64,000 nucleotides of DNA. Origin: Streptomyces sp. NBC_00178. GTDB taxonomy: Bacteria; Actinomycetota; Actinomycetes; Streptomycetales; Streptomycetaceae. The stretch is taken from positions 5,547,501-5,611,500 of the forward strand of contig NZ_CP108143.1 of NCBI RefSeq assembly GCF_036206005.1. The letters are read 5' to 3'. The position numbers and the translations under genes were made by a program. Shown in pieces: positions 26,450 through 35,625 of this stretch. The notes beneath the pieces were generated by a model. It was not told where the DNA came from, searched no databases, and worked only from the letters and a program-made list of their open reading frames with translations. Within the stretch, counting starts at the first letter, position 1, and each line of letters starts with the position of its first letter.

Positions 26450-27682
26450 ATGAGTACCACCGAGGAGCAGGCCGCCGAGGCCTTCCAGTCGTGTTCCCCG
26501 ATCGTCCTGGCGCCCGGCCCACGCACGACCGACCGCATCCCGCCGCCGCCCACCGACGTCTGGGACCTCCCTCACGGCACCGCCTGGGTCTACCACGGCG
26601 AGGGCAACAGCGGGCTCACCCGCCCGGTCCTGATGGCGGACGGGTTCAGCACGGGCCCCAGCGACCTCAGCTTCACCTGGGAGCAGCTGGAGTACGGGCC
26701 GTTTCCGCTCCTGAGTGAGCTCCGCCGCCGGGGCCGCGACGTGGTTCTCGTCGGCTACCACGAGCGCAGCGCGTCGATCCTGGAGAACGCGGAGGCGGTG
26801 ATGGCGGCCGTCACCGAGGCTATCGACCGCCGTGTCGGCGACCATCCGCTGGCCGTCGGCGGCTTCAGCATGGGCGGCCTCGTCACTCGTTATGCCCTGG
26901 CCAAGATGGAGACGGAAGGCATCGAGCACGAGGCCCAGCTCTATTACTCCTGGGACAGCCCGCACACCGGCGCCTGGATCCCCATCGCCCTCCAGGCGTT
27001 CGCGCACTACACCAAGAAGCTCGACCCCCGCTTCTCGGACCAGATCAACAGCCCGGCCGCCCAGGAACTGCTCTGGCAGCACATCGCGGACTGGCAGGAC
27101 AAGCCCGCGACCAGTGAGCGGCGCCTGGCGTTCCTGCGCGCCCTGGAGGAAGTCGGCAACTGGCCCCGGTCCAGGCAGACCCGGCTGATCGCCCTCGCCA
27201 ACGGTCCCGGCGACGGCGCCAGCAACGGCGTAGCCCCCGGCGCCGAAGCCCTCACCGGCAAGGGACTGGCCGTCACCGGCACCGAGCTGCACACCCAGTC
27301 CCCGGGCGACGACCAACTGGTCGCCAAACTCCGGGTGGTCACCCTCCCCACCCGCGAGATCCGAACCAGCGGTCTGCCCGACATCGACGGCGCGCCCGGC
27401 GGCACCCTCCACGGCTTCGGTATCCTCGCCGACACGCTGAACGACCTCCCGCCCGCGCTGGGCTTCGGTGTCGTCAACCCGATCCGCGAGCACTGCTTCG
27501 TTCCGGCCGTCAGCGCCGTCTCCCTGAGGGAGCCGGCCACGCACGACGACCTCTACACCCCGATCAGCGAGGAGGACCTGGAGGAGACGCCCTTCCATGG
27601 GGTCAAACTCGCCTCGCAGAGCGACACGCACACCCTGATCACCGAGGAACTCTCCACCTGGCTCCTGGACCAGCTGCCGTAA
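26450..27682 (+). CDS. Alpha/beta-hydrolase-like protein (lipase-type nucleophile elbow)
   Basis: A 410-residue intracellular protein without a signal peptide. VLMADGF near residue 62 begins the fold, and the nucleophile elbow GGFSMGGLVTRYAL (about 139-152) supplies the catalytic Ser. Candidate acid and His residues are further on (for example the IREHCF region). LYYSWDSPHTGAWIPIALQ resembles serine hydrolases that act on esters or lactones. The substrate is unknown. GAAGGGAATGTC precedes ATG 26450. It is the only intact gene in the insert that broke the ABC exporter and has its own terminator, so it is a self-contained cargo gene. Confidence 0.8.
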   Translation: MSTTEEQAAEAFQSCSPIVLAPGPRTTDRIPPPPTDVWDLPHGTAWVYHGEGNSGLTRPVLMADGFSTGPSDLSFTWEQLEYGPFPLLSELRRRGRDVVLVGYHERSASILENAEAVMAAVTEAIDRRVGDHPLAVGGFSMGGLVTRYALAKMETEGIEHEAQLYYSWDSPHTGAWIPIALQAFAHYTKKLDPRFSDQINSPAAQELLWQHIADWQDKPATSERRLAFLRALEEVGNWPRSRQTRLIALANGPGDGASNGVAPGAEALTGKGLAVTGTELHTQSPGDDQLVAKLRVVTLPTREIRTSGLPDIDGAPGGTLHGFGILADTLNDLPPALGFGVVNPIREHCFVPAVSAVSLREPATHDDLYTPISEEDLEETPFHGVKLASQSDTHTLITEELSTWLLDQLP

Positions 27683-27707
27683 CGGCTCGCGAGCTTCGAC
27701 TCAGCCG

Positions 27708-27733
27708 CCCACCGGTGCCTTGGCACCGGTGGG
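27708..27733 (+). terminator. Terminator of the hydrolase gene
   Basis: An 11-bp perfect stem, CCCACCGGTGC (27708-27718), with its complement at 27723-27733 and the loop CTTG, starting 25 bp after the stop codon and followed by GCGTTCGATTTC. Confidence 0.85.
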
Positions 27734-28604
27734 GCGTTCGATTTCTGCAGGTACTCAGGTGCCTCCGAAGTGGTGAACATCTGCTGTCCGTTCTCGGCTC
27801 TGGCCCAACTTCTGTGATGGGGCGCCGTCGCCACTCGTACGCACGTCGGTTCGACCCTCTTATCTGCTGGTTTCCTGCGCTTGCCGAGCCGACGCAGTGA
27901 TCAGAGGTTGGCCACCACGGAATGTGTGCCAGAGGCCGTTCAGGTGAACAGAGCCAACCTGCGGAGCTACCGGCGCTTCGTGTCGGTGGTGCCGCAGGAG
28001 TCGATCCTCTTCGAGGGCAGCATCCGCGACAACGTCACCCACGGCATGGGCGACACGGACGAGAAGTCCCTGACGCGCGCTCTCCGGGACGCCAGCGCCC
28101 TGGAGTTCGTCAACGGCCTTCCGAACGGCCTGGACTCGGTCGTCGGGGAGCGCGGCGCCCGGCTGTCGGGCGGTCAGAAGCGGCGGCTCGCCATCGCCAG
28201 GGCGCTGATCAGGGATCCCAGGGTGCTGGTCCCGGACGAGGGCGACCCCCGCGCTCGACAACCGTTCCGAGGCCGTCGTCCAGGAGGCACTCACCCGCCT
28301 CGTGCGCGGCCGGACCGTCTTCGTCGTCGCCCACCGGCTGTCCACGATCCAGGGGGCCGACCGCATCGTGGTCATGCGGGGCGGCCGGATCGCCGAGGTG
28401 GGAACGCACGAGCACCTGCTGGGCCGGGACGGCGTGTACGCCGGACTCCAGCCCGCGCGCCCGAGCTGAGACGCCCGCCCCGCGCCCGCGCGGGCTGCGC
28501 GGAACGGCGTTGCCCGGGCTCGTCGCCTCCTGCCCGTCGGGCGAGAGGCGGCGGGCCCCGCGTCGCCCGCCCTGCGCGCCGGGGACGGCCGCCGGCCCGT
28601 CCGC

Positions 28605-29381
28605 TCAGTCCTCCGGCGGCCTGACGACGGTGAACACCGCTCCCTCGGGGTCGGCCACCGTGGCCAGCCGCCCGCTCGGCGTGTCCCTCGGCGCGTGCAG
28701 GACCCGTCCGCCGAGTCCGGTCACGCGGGCCGCGGCCTCGTCGGTGTCGGCGACCTGGAAGTACGTCATCCAGTGGGGCCCCCGGTCGCGGGGCAGCCCG
28801 TGGCCGACGCCGTGCAGCGCCGCGACCGGGCGTCCCCGCAGATGGAGCGTCTGGTAGTCGAAGTCGGCCGAGACGACGGCCTCGGTCTCGAAGCCGAACA
28901 CAGCCTGGTAGAACTTGGCGACCGACGCGGTCTCGCGGGTCACCAGCTCGTTCCACACGGGGGTTCCGGGGGTGCCCGCGAGCGCCGTCCCGAGGTGCTC
29001 GGCGGCCTGCCAGACGCCGAACACCGCTCCGCCCGGATCCGATGCGAGCGCCATGCGGCCCGCACTGCCCGCGACGATGGGTCCGACCGCCACCGTGCCA
29101 CCGCACGAACGGATGGCCTCGGCCGTCACGTCCGCGTCCTTCGTGGCGAAGTAGGTGGTCCAGGCGATCGGGAGATGACGGTCCGGGGGCAGCTGCCCGA
29201 TTCCCGCGACCTCCTTGCCGTGCAGGAGCGCCCGGACGTAAGGCCCCAGTTGCTCCGGACCCGGCCGGAACTCCCAGCCGAACAGCTGGCTGTAGAAGTC
29301 CTGGGTCGCGGACAGGCCGTGCACGATCAGACTCACCCAGCACGGTGCTCCGGGAACGCGCCGGGTGGCAGCCTCGGTCAT
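28605..29381 (-). CDS. VOC-superfamily (glyoxalase/bleomycin-resistance-like) protein, two domains
   Basis: 258 residues with two tandem VOC domains. The first (about 12-125) begins CWVSLIVHGLSATQDFYSQLFGWEF. The second (about 135-255) has the parallel phrase WNELVTRETASVAKFYQAVFGFE and ends DPEGAVFTVVRPPE. Such proteins bind or modify small ligands; several in Streptomyces are hydroxylases, glyoxalases or drug-binding proteins, and the ligand cannot be told here. ATG 29381 is chosen because GGAGAG precedes it and the domain starts nearby; an upstream in-frame start at 29492 gives an unlikely basic leader. Confidence 0.87.
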   Translation of the reverse strand: MTEAATRRVPGAPCWVSLIVHGLSATQDFYSQLFGWEFRPGPEQLGPYVRALLHGKEVAGIGQLPPDRHLPIAWTTYFATKDADVTAEAIRSCGGTVAVGPIVAGSAGRMALASDPGGAVFGVWQAAEHLGTALAGTPGTPVWNELVTRETASVAKFYQAVFGFETEAVVSADFDYQTLHLRGRPVAALHGVGHGLPRDRGPHWMTYFQVADTDEAAARVTGLGGRVLHAPRDTPSGRLATVADPEGAVFTVVRPPED

Positions 29382-29620
29382 CTTCGTCTCTCTCCTCGTA
29401 CCATCGGGGTCGCCGTACGGGAGGACGGGCTCTGCACGGCGTCCAGCGGTACGGATACGGGTGCGTACGCTCCGTGCAGATGCTCGCACCACTGGGCCTC
29501 CGAGGCACTCCGGCCGCGCCGCGATTCGCGGCTTCCGCTCGCCGTGTTGACCGTTTTGACGGGATACATCCGCATAGGTGTGGCGGCGTCGAGGGCGGCC
29601 ACTGCGCGAGGATGGCAGGC

Positions 29621-30448
29621 ATGAAGCCCCTCATCACCGCATCCGAATACCTGAGCGAGTCGGCCGGGTCGCGCCCGCCCGTCCTCCTCGACGTCCGCTG
29701 GCAGCTCGGCGGACCGCACGGCCTCGCCGCCTACGAGGCGGGGCACATCCCAGGCGCGGTGTTCGTCGACCTCGACGCCGAGCTGGCCGGCCCGGCGGGC
29801 AGCGGCGGCCGCCATCCCCTGCCCGACCCGGAGGAGTTCGGGGCCGTCATGCGGCGCGCGGGCGTGGGGAGCGAGACCCCCGTGGTGGTGTACGACGGCG
29901 GCCAGGGCTGGGCGGCCGCCCGTGCCTGGTGGCTGCTGCGCTGGACCGGCCACCCCGACGTCCGCGTCCTGGACGGAGGGCTCGCCGCGTGGACGGGCGA
30001 GCTCACCACGGCGCTCCCCAAGCCCGCCGAGGGCGACTTCCGGCCCGCGCCGGGTGCGCTCGGCCTGCTGGACGCCGACGGCGCCGCCGGTCTCGCCCGC
30101 TCCGGGCTGCTGCTCGATGCCCGGGCGGCGGAGCGCTACCGCGGCGACGTCGAGCCCATCGACCGTGTCGGCGGGCACATCCCGGGCGCGGTCTCCGCCC
30201 CGACCACCCAGAACGTCGACGAGGACGGACGGTTCCTGCCGGCCCGGTCGCTGGCCTCCCGGTTCGCGGACCTGGGCGCGGACGGCGCCACCGAGATCGG
30301 CGTCTACTGCGGCTCCGGTGTCTCGGGCGCGCACCAGGTGCTGGCCCTGGAGATCGCCGGGCACCGCGCCGCCCTCTACGCCGGCTCCTGGTCGGAATGG
30401 TCCGCCAACGAGACCCGGCCGGTCGCCACGGGACCGGACCCCCTCTGA
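29621..30448 (+). CDS. Sulfurtransferase (thiosulfate/3-mercaptopyruvate type), two rhodanese domains
   Basis: A 275-residue sulfurtransferase. The inactive N-terminal rhodanese domain (about 8-125) contains VLLDVRWQLG and HIPGAVFVDLD. The catalytic C-terminal domain (about 145-265) has the active cysteine in VYCGSGVSGAH and a second HIPGAVSAP motif. The enzyme moves sulfur from thiosulfate or mercaptopyruvate to an acceptor. GAGG lies 9 nt before ATG 29621; ATG 29612 is a possible alternative. It is convergent with sepH. Confidence 0.93.
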   Translation: MKPLITASEYLSESAGSRPPVLLDVRWQLGGPHGLAAYEAGHIPGAVFVDLDAELAGPAGSGGRHPLPDPEEFGAVMRRAGVGSETPVVVYDGGQGWAAARAWWLLRWTGHPDVRVLDGGLAAWTGELTTALPKPAEGDFRPAPGALGLLDADGAAGLARSGLLLDARAAERYRGDVEPIDRVGGHIPGAVSAPTTQNVDEDGRFLPARSLASRFADLGADGATEIGVYCGSGVSGAHQVLALEIAGHRAALYAGSWSEWSANETRPVATGPDPL

Positions 30449-30531
30449 CGCCGCCGACCGCCCCGAGAAGTGGGGGCTCGTGCGTCGCCGCGCACGGGCC
30501 GCCACCACACCACGGGCGTCCGGACCGGTTC

Positions 30532-31593
30532 TCAGTCCTGCTTCTTCCGGCGTGTGCCGAAGACGATCTCGTCCCAGCTCGGTACCGCCGCCCGGCGTCC
30601 GGGGCGTACCCCGTCGGCCTCGGCCTGGCGGTCGGTGGTGCCGGTCAGCCGGTCCCGGTGCCCGGCCACCGCACGCGGCATCAGCACATCGGCGTACGCG
30701 GAACCGGCGCCCGCCGCTGCCGCCGCCGGAGGCTCGTCCGCCTCGGGCTCCTGCTGCGGCGCGGGTTCGAGTGCGGGCGGCTCGGGCTGCGACGGACGCT
30801 CCGGCACGACCATGTCCCCGCGGAAGCTCGGCACCGCCTCCAGGAGGCTGGTCAGCGAGTCGCGCTCGCCCGCGGTGACGCTGCCGAGCCGCTCGTCCGG
30901 GTCCGGCACCGAGGGCGCGGGGCGCTCGATCTGCCGGTCCAGGGCGCGGTCCAGCGGCCGGTCGCGCGGCAGGCGGGCGATCCGGGGCACGAACGGGAAG
31001 CTGGGCTCGGGGGCCGCCGCGTCGTCGGTCTCGCCGATCAGCGAGCGGGCCTCCTCGTCCACGGCCTGGACCAGCCGCCGGGGCGGGTCGTAGGTCCAGC
31101 TCGCGGAATGCGGTTCGCCGGCGACGCGGTACACCAGGAGGACCTCCCAGGTGCCGTCGTCGCGGCGCCAGGAGTCCCACTGCACGGTCTCCCGGTCGGC
31201 GCCGCGCAGCAGCAGCCGCTCCTGCACCGCGTCACCGAGCTGGGGTCCGGTGTTCTCGCCGGGGCGCCGCACGGCCGTCTTGCGGGCCCGCTCGGCCATG
31301 AAGGCGCGCTCCGCGAGCACGGGGCCCTCGAAGCGGCGCACCCGGTCGACCGGGATGCCGGCGAACTGGGCGACCTCCTCGGCGGAGGCACCGGCGCGTA
31401 TCCGCGCCTGGATGTCGCGGGGGCGGAGATGGCTCTCCACCTCGATCTCGATCTGGCCCAGGCGTGCGCGGTCGTTGCGCACGGCGGCACGCAGCCGCTC
31501 ATCGATCGGAAGCGTGTACTCCGTGCTGTCCGCAGCCTTGAGCACCAGTCGTGTGCCGTCGTTCGAGACGGCCACGACACGCAGTTCGGGCAT
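30532..31593 (-). CDS. sepH: Cell-division protein SepH (DUF3071)
   Basis: 353 residues. The N-terminal DUF3071 region (about 1-170) begins MPELRVVAVSNDGTRLVLKA and contains a helix-turn-helix-like segment SAEEVAQFAGIPVDRVRRFEGP. The rest is disordered and rich in Pro, Glu and Arg, ending with SWDEIVFGTRRKKQD, a conserved-looking C-terminal tail. SepH is an actinobacterial protein reported to bind FtsZ and stimulate Z-ring assembly during sporulation septation. ATG 31593 is preceded by CGGGAGG; the in-frame ATG at 31626 lacks one. It is monocistronic and convergent with the sulfurtransferase gene. Confidence 0.93.
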   Translation of the reverse strand: MPELRVVAVSNDGTRLVLKAADSTEYTLPIDERLRAAVRNDRARLGQIEIEVESHLRPRDIQARIRAGASAEEVAQFAGIPVDRVRRFEGPVLAERAFMAERARKTAVRRPGENTGPQLGDAVQERLLLRGADRETVQWDSWRRDDGTWEVLLVYRVAGEPHSASWTYDPPRRLVQAVDEEARSLIGETDDAAAPEPSFPFVPRIARLPRDRPLDRALDRQIERPAPSVPDPDERLGSVTAGERDSLTSLLEAVPSFRGDMVVPERPSQPEPPALEPAPQQEPEADEPPAAAAAGAGSAYADVLMPRAVAGHRDRLTGTTDRQAEADGVRPGRRAAVPSWDEIVFGTRRKKQD

Positions 31594-32089
31594 GGGAACC
31601 TCCCGGGTGGTGCCTGCCGACGTCACGTGCGTCGCTGCTTCCGCTAGTCGAGTGTGACCTGCCCGGGTTCAGCCTGCCACAACCTTGCCAAGTTACCCGG
31701 CGTGTCGGGCCTTGGCCCTGGAACGCCGCGATGGCACGGTTACCTGTTTGCGACACGGAGCGACCGGTTCGTCGCTCTGTGTTGCAGGCGCCCGTGCGAT
31801 GCCGCGGCGCCGCCGGTTCGAGTGCCGATTTCGGCTCCCTCCCGAAGGTCCGGCCACCCATGCGGGAGTCCGGCCCCAGGGCTCGTCACAGTACTCCATT
31901 CGGGCCACGTGGGTGGACCGGCGCGCCGCCGAAGTTCTCGTCGGACACAGGAGTCGGGTTACCCCGTTCTCGGCCGTATGCCCGCGATGCGTGGGCTGCT
32001 TCACAGAAACTCCAGAATCGGAACTATCCGGTTCGCTCATATGTCCCTTCCTGGTGCAAGGTGGGGTAGTTGTCGAGCAGGGGCTGATC
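31594..32089. other. Divergent intergenic region between sepH and the membrane-protein gene
   Basis: About 500 bp without a convincing gene; open frames here lack ribosome-binding sites and family features. It should hold both promoters. A 7-bp inverted repeat, GAGCGAC-N6-GTCGCTC, lies at 31758-31777 and could be an operator or a weak hairpin. The right half is less GC-rich (around 31990-32050). Confidence 0.55.
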
Positions 32090-33058
32090 ATGGTTCAGAA
32101 GCCGCAGAGTGATGCGGAACGTAAGGAAAGGCGCATAGATCTGAGCCTGCCGCAGGTCGCCGGCAGCGCGGTCGCGGCGGTCGCCGCGGCGGTCATGGCC
32201 TCGCAGCTGGGCGTCTACGGAACCATCGCGGGCGCCGGAGTGATGAGCGTGGTGGCCACCTGCGGAGGGTCGGTCTTCCAGCACTTCTTCCGCCGCACCG
32301 GCGAACAGATCCGCGAAGTCACGGTCCAGGTGAAGCATCCGGCGGGCCGTCAGGTGACGGTGCGCACCAAGGAGACGTCCCCCGCGTCGCAGTGGCCGCA
32401 GGACGAGGCGACCACGGTCCTGCGCTCCGTGACGGAGGCGGAGTCCGAGGCCGAGCGCACCCGGCTGCTCCGCCGGGTGCCCGGCGACGGCGTCCCGGTG
32501 ACCGGCGTGGTCCGCCCGGGGACGCCTCCCGGCGGCAGGGACGCGGACGACGCGTACTCCGACGCCCGTACCCACGGGACCCGCGTCCGGGGCTGGAAGC
32601 GTTCGGCCCTCGCGGCGACCGGTGTGTTCGTGCTCTCGATGGCCGGCATCACGGTGTACGAGGCGGCGTCCGGGCACGGTCTCGGCGGCAACGGGGGGAC
32701 GACCGTCGGCTCGGTCGTCCGGGGTGGGCACGGCGGCGGGGCGAAGTCGCCCGAACCGTCCGGCACCGGGCAGGACGACGGCGGGGACGACGTCCGCCAC
32801 CCGGACAGGGGCGACGCGACGACGCACGGCACGGACCCCCGCGACGGGCAGAGCGCGTCGCCCGGTACATCCGGCGGCGACGGCAGGACCGAGGAACCGT
32901 CCCCCACGCCTTCGGCGTCCTCGGACCCCGCCACTCCGGAGAGCACGCCGTCCGCCCCCACCGACGGAGGCACCCCCTCCGCACCCACCACGACCGGTGC
33001 CGGCGATGCCGCGGGTCCGCAGGACGAGGCGGCGTCCGGGACGGACACCGGCCGGTGA
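32090..33058 (+). CDS. Hypothetical membrane protein with a long Pro/Ser/Thr-rich tail
   Basis: 322 residues. A short basic N-terminus is followed by two close hydrophobic segments (about 20-65; VAGSAVAAVAAAVMAS, YGTIAGAGVMSVVATCGGSVF), a charged stretch of about 100 residues, another membrane helix (about 167-185; SALAATGVFVLSMAGITVY) and a 130-residue Gly/Ser/Thr/Pro-rich tail likely outside the cell. I do not recognise a family. ATG 32090 has AGGGG upstream. It diverges from sepH and is convergent with an FAD oxidase gene. A cell-surface or envelope role is only inference. Confidence 0.75.
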   Translation: MVQKPQSDAERKERRIDLSLPQVAGSAVAAVAAAVMASQLGVYGTIAGAGVMSVVATCGGSVFQHFFRRTGEQIREVTVQVKHPAGRQVTVRTKETSPASQWPQDEATTVLRSVTEAESEAERTRLLRRVPGDGVPVTGVVRPGTPPGGRDADDAYSDARTHGTRVRGWKRSALAATGVFVLSMAGITVYEAASGHGLGGNGGTTVGSVVRGGHGGGAKSPEPSGTGQDDGGDDVRHPDRGDATTHGTDPRDGQSASPGTSGGDGRTEEPSPTPSASSDPATPESTPSAPTDGGTPSAPTTTGAGDAAGPQDEAASGTDTGR

Positions 33059-33082
33059 GCCCGCGCCGCCGCGCCCGGCACG

Positions 33083-34402
33083 TCAGTCGCCGAGCACCCG
33101 GCGCAGGTAGTCGTTCGCGAACAGCCGCCCCGGGTCGAGCCGGTCGCGCAGCGCGGTGAACTCACCGAAGCGCGGATAGGCGCCCGCCAGGTACGCCGCG
33201 TCCCGGGTGTGGATCTTGCCCCAGTGCGGGCGGCCGTCGTAGCCGGTCATGATCCTCTCGACGGCGGTGAAGTAGGAGTGGTAGGGCGTGCCCCGGTACA
33301 GGTGCACCGCGATGTACGCGCTGTCCCGGCCCGAGGCCGTGGACAGCGCGATGTCGTCCGCGGGCGCCGTGCGGACCTCCACCGGGAAGCTGATGCGCAG
33401 CGGCGAGCGGTCGACCATGGCCTTGAGCTCCCGCAGCGCCTCGACGGCCGCCTCGCGCGGCAGGGCGTACTCCATCTCGACGAAGCGCACCCGGCGGGGA
33501 CTGGTGAACACCTTGTACGGGATGTCGGTGTAGGTGCGGGCCGACAGCGCGCGGCTGGAGATCTTCGCGAGGGCGGGGATGATCCGGGGGACCGCCCGGC
33601 CCACCGTGCACGCGACCTGGAAGATCCCGTTGGAGAGCAGCTCGTCCTCGACCCAGCCCCTGACCCGTCCGGGCGGAGCGGCGGGACCGGCGCTGCGGTT
33701 GTTGCGCTTGGTGTTGCAGTTGCCGGTGTGCGGGAACCAGTAGAACTCGAAGTGCTCGTTCTCGGTGACGAGCTGATCGAAGTCGGCCGTGACCCGGTCG
33801 AAGGTCATCGGTTCCTCGCGGGCGGTCAGCAGGAAGACCGGCTCGACCGCGAAGGTGAGCGCCGTGACCACGCCGAGTGCGCCCAGGCCGACCCTGGCCG
33901 CCGCGAAGACGTCGGGGTGTTCGGCGGCCGAGCAGCGGAGCAGCGTGCCGTCCGCCGTCAGCAGTTCGAGCGCGCGGATCTGCGCCGAGACCGACGCCGA
34001 GTCGCGACCGGTGCCGTGGGTCCCCGTCGCGGTGGCCCCGGCGACCGTCTGCTCCATGATGTCGCCCATGTTCGTGAGGGAGAGCCCCTCACGGGCGAGC
34101 GCGGCGTTGAGGCGCTTCAGCGGGGTGCCGGCCTCGACCGTCACCGTCATCGCCTCGCGGTCGATGTCCCGGATACCCGTGAGCAGGTCCGGGCGTATCA
34201 GGACCCCGTCCGTGGCCGCTGCCGCGGTGAACGAGTGGCCGGTGCCCGCCGGCTTCACGGTCAGACCGTCCTCGGACGCCCTGCGGAGGACGTCGGCCAG
34301 CTCGTCGACGGAGGCGGGGGACTCCACGCGCGCCGGCCGGGCGGTGACAGTGCCCGCCCAGTTACGCCACGTGCTCGCCGTCCGTGCGTAGGTGTCGGTC
34401 AT
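33083..34402 (-). CDS. FAD-linked oxidase, D-arabinono-1,4-lactone oxidase family
   Basis: A 439-residue VAO-family flavoenzyme. The FAD domain (about 15-190) includes AGTGHSFT, in which His is the covalent flavin attachment site in relatives such as alditol oxidase, and GTHGTG. The substrate domain (ALO, about 200-439) ends with the typical HWGK motif (RPHWGKIH) and DRLDPGRLFANDYL. It oxidises a sugar lactone or alditol to produce H2O2; the exact substrate is not visible. Its start overlaps the end of the upstream MFS gene by 41 bp, so the two are an operon and the transporter may move a related compound. Confidence 0.92.
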   Translation of the reverse strand: MTDTYARTASTWRNWAGTVTARPARVESPASVDELADVLRRASEDGLTVKPAGTGHSFTAAAATDGVLIRPDLLTGIRDIDREAMTVTVEAGTPLKRLNAALAREGLSLTNMGDIMEQTVAGATATGTHGTGRDSASVSAQIRALELLTADGTLLRCSAAEHPDVFAAARVGLGALGVVTALTFAVEPVFLLTAREEPMTFDRVTADFDQLVTENEHFEFYWFPHTGNCNTKRNNRSAGPAAPPGRVRGWVEDELLSNGIFQVACTVGRAVPRIIPALAKISSRALSARTYTDIPYKVFTSPRRVRFVEMEYALPREAAVEALRELKAMVDRSPLRISFPVEVRTAPADDIALSTASGRDSAYIAVHLYRGTPYHSYFTAVERIMTGYDGRPHWGKIHTRDAAYLAGAYPRFGEFTALRDRLDPGRLFANDYLRRVLGD

Positions 34403-35606
34403 CTTCCCCGCGCCCTCCCGTAGGAACCGGCTCCGCGAGCCGGCGATACCCCAGGAACGCCACCGCGGCCGCGAGCGCCCCCGACACGACGGGCACCACA
34501 TACCCCGCCTCGGCCCCCGAGGCGTCGACCACCCAGCCTGCGGCGGAGGAGCCGAGAGCCACCCCGACCGCGAGTCCCGTGCTGGTCCAGGTCATGCCCT
34601 CGGTCAGCTGTGTGCGCGGTACGTGCTGCTCGACGAGGGCCATCGTCGTGACCATCGTCGGAGCGATGGCGAGGCCCGCGGCGAAGAGCGCCACGGCCAG
34701 GAACGGCAGGCTCCCGGCCAGTTGGAGGGGGATCATACTCACGGCCATCGCGCACACCCCCACCAGCCACCGGGTCGCCGGCCTCCCCTTGACGTGGACC
34801 AGGCCGAAGACCGCCCCGGCGAGGCAGGAACCCAGGGCGTAGACCGCGAGGACGAGACTGGCCGCCGCCTTGTGGCCGCTCTCGTCCGCGAAGGCCACGG
34901 TCACCACGTCCACCGCCCCGAAGATCGCGCCGGTGGCGACGAACGTGAGCACGAGCACCTGGAGCCCCGGTGAGCGGAGCGCCGAGCCGCCGGTGTGGTG
35001 CTCCTTCGGATGCGGTACGGGCTCGGTGCCGCGCTGCGCCGTCAACCAGAACACGCCCACCACCAGGAACCCGGCGGCCAGCAGCGGGCCCGCCTCCGGG
35101 AACCAGGCCGTCGACAGGCCGATGGAGATGATCGGGCCGAAGATGAAGCACACCTCGTCGACGATCGACTCCCACGAGTACGCCGCGTGCAGTTGCCGCT
35201 CGGACCCCCGGTAGATCTCGGCCCAGCGGGACCGGACCATCGATCCCACGCTCGGGACGCAGCCCGCACCGGCGGCGAAGACGAAGAGCGTCCAGTCCGG
35301 GAGCCGCTGCTGCGCGCAGATCAGCAGCCCCGCGACGGAGGCGACGGCCAGCAGGGTGGCGGGGCGCAGGACACGGCGCTGCCCGTAGCGGTCGACCAGC
35401 CTGGACACCTGCGGCCCCATGGCCGCCGCCGCCAGGGCCAGCGTCGCGGAGAGCGCGCCCGCCAGGCCATAGCGCCCGGTGAGCTGGGACACCATGGTGA
35501 CGACGCCGATCCCCATCATCGCCAGGGGCATCCGGCCGAGGAATCCGGCGGCCGAGAAGGCCGGGCTCCCCGGGGCGGAGAAGATGGCGCGGTAGGGGCT
35601 GGGCAA
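34362..35606 (-). CDS. MFS transporter
   Basis: A 414-residue major facilitator with about 12 hydrophobic segments. The loop 2-3 motif is present as SRLVDRYGQRRVLRP, the usual MFS signature region. A longer central loop (about 190-215; EPVPHPKEHHTGG) separates the halves. It starts at TTG 35606, with GGAGCACCCC upstream. It overlaps the lactone-oxidase gene and diverges from ferrochelatase. The substrate is unknown; export of a small molecule is the usual role of this branch. Confidence 0.9.
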   Translation of the reverse strand: MPSPYRAIFSAPGSPAFSAAGFLGRMPLAMMGIGVVTMVSQLTGRYGLAGALSATLALAAAAMGPQVSRLVDRYGQRRVLRPATLLAVASVAGLLICAQQRLPDWTLFVFAAGAGCVPSVGSMVRSRWAEIYRGSERQLHAAYSWESIVDEVCFIFGPIISIGLSTAWFPEAGPLLAAGFLVVGVFWLTAQRGTEPVPHPKEHHTGGSALRSPGLQVLVLTFVATGAIFGAVDVVTVAFADESGHKAAASLVLAVYALGSCLAGAVFGLVHVKGRPATRWLVGVCAMAVSMIPLQLAGSLPFLAVALFAAGLAIAPTMVTTMALVEQHVPRTQLTEGMTWTSTGLAVGVALGSSAAGWVVDASGAEAGYVVPVVSGALAAAVAFLGYRRLAEPVPTGGRGEDDRHLRTDGEHVA

Positions 35607-35625
35607 GGGGTGCTCCGATGAAGCC

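Larger units (their letters stand above)
26068..27948 (+). other. Insertion inside the ABC-exporter pseudogene
   Basis: Homology to the exporter stops after GRVDFEDVGFR (about 26067) and resumes at LRSYRRFVSVV (about 27949). About 55 codons that should lie between, including Walker A, are gone. The inserted DNA has an unusually AT-rich patch (about 26165-26230, including TCTTAAATTTTTTGG), one complete hydrolase gene and its terminator. I see no transposase, terminal inverted repeat or target-site duplication, so the insertion mechanism is unclear. 26074-26449 carries no gene; the AT-rich patch may hold the hydrolase promoter. Confidence 0.75.
25247..28469 (+). pseudogene. ABC exporter (fused membrane and ATPase domains), destroyed by several lesions and an insertion
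   Basis: The pieces together match one type-I ABC exporter of about 590 residues. Membrane-domain fragments run 25247-26067 and the ATPase C-terminal half runs about 27949-28469 (VPQESILFEG, signature LSGGQKRRLAIARAL, H-loop VAHRLST). Lesions: an in-frame TAG at 25589; loss of about 80 codons where MQQLS joins SRVGEMTTL (about 25625); a 1-nt loss near 25705; replacement of the Walker A region by about 1.9 kb of foreign DNA; and an extra G near 28243 that breaks the Walker B/D-loop region (DEGDPRA instead of DEATSA). With no P-loop it cannot hydrolyse ATP. Confidence 0.88.
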
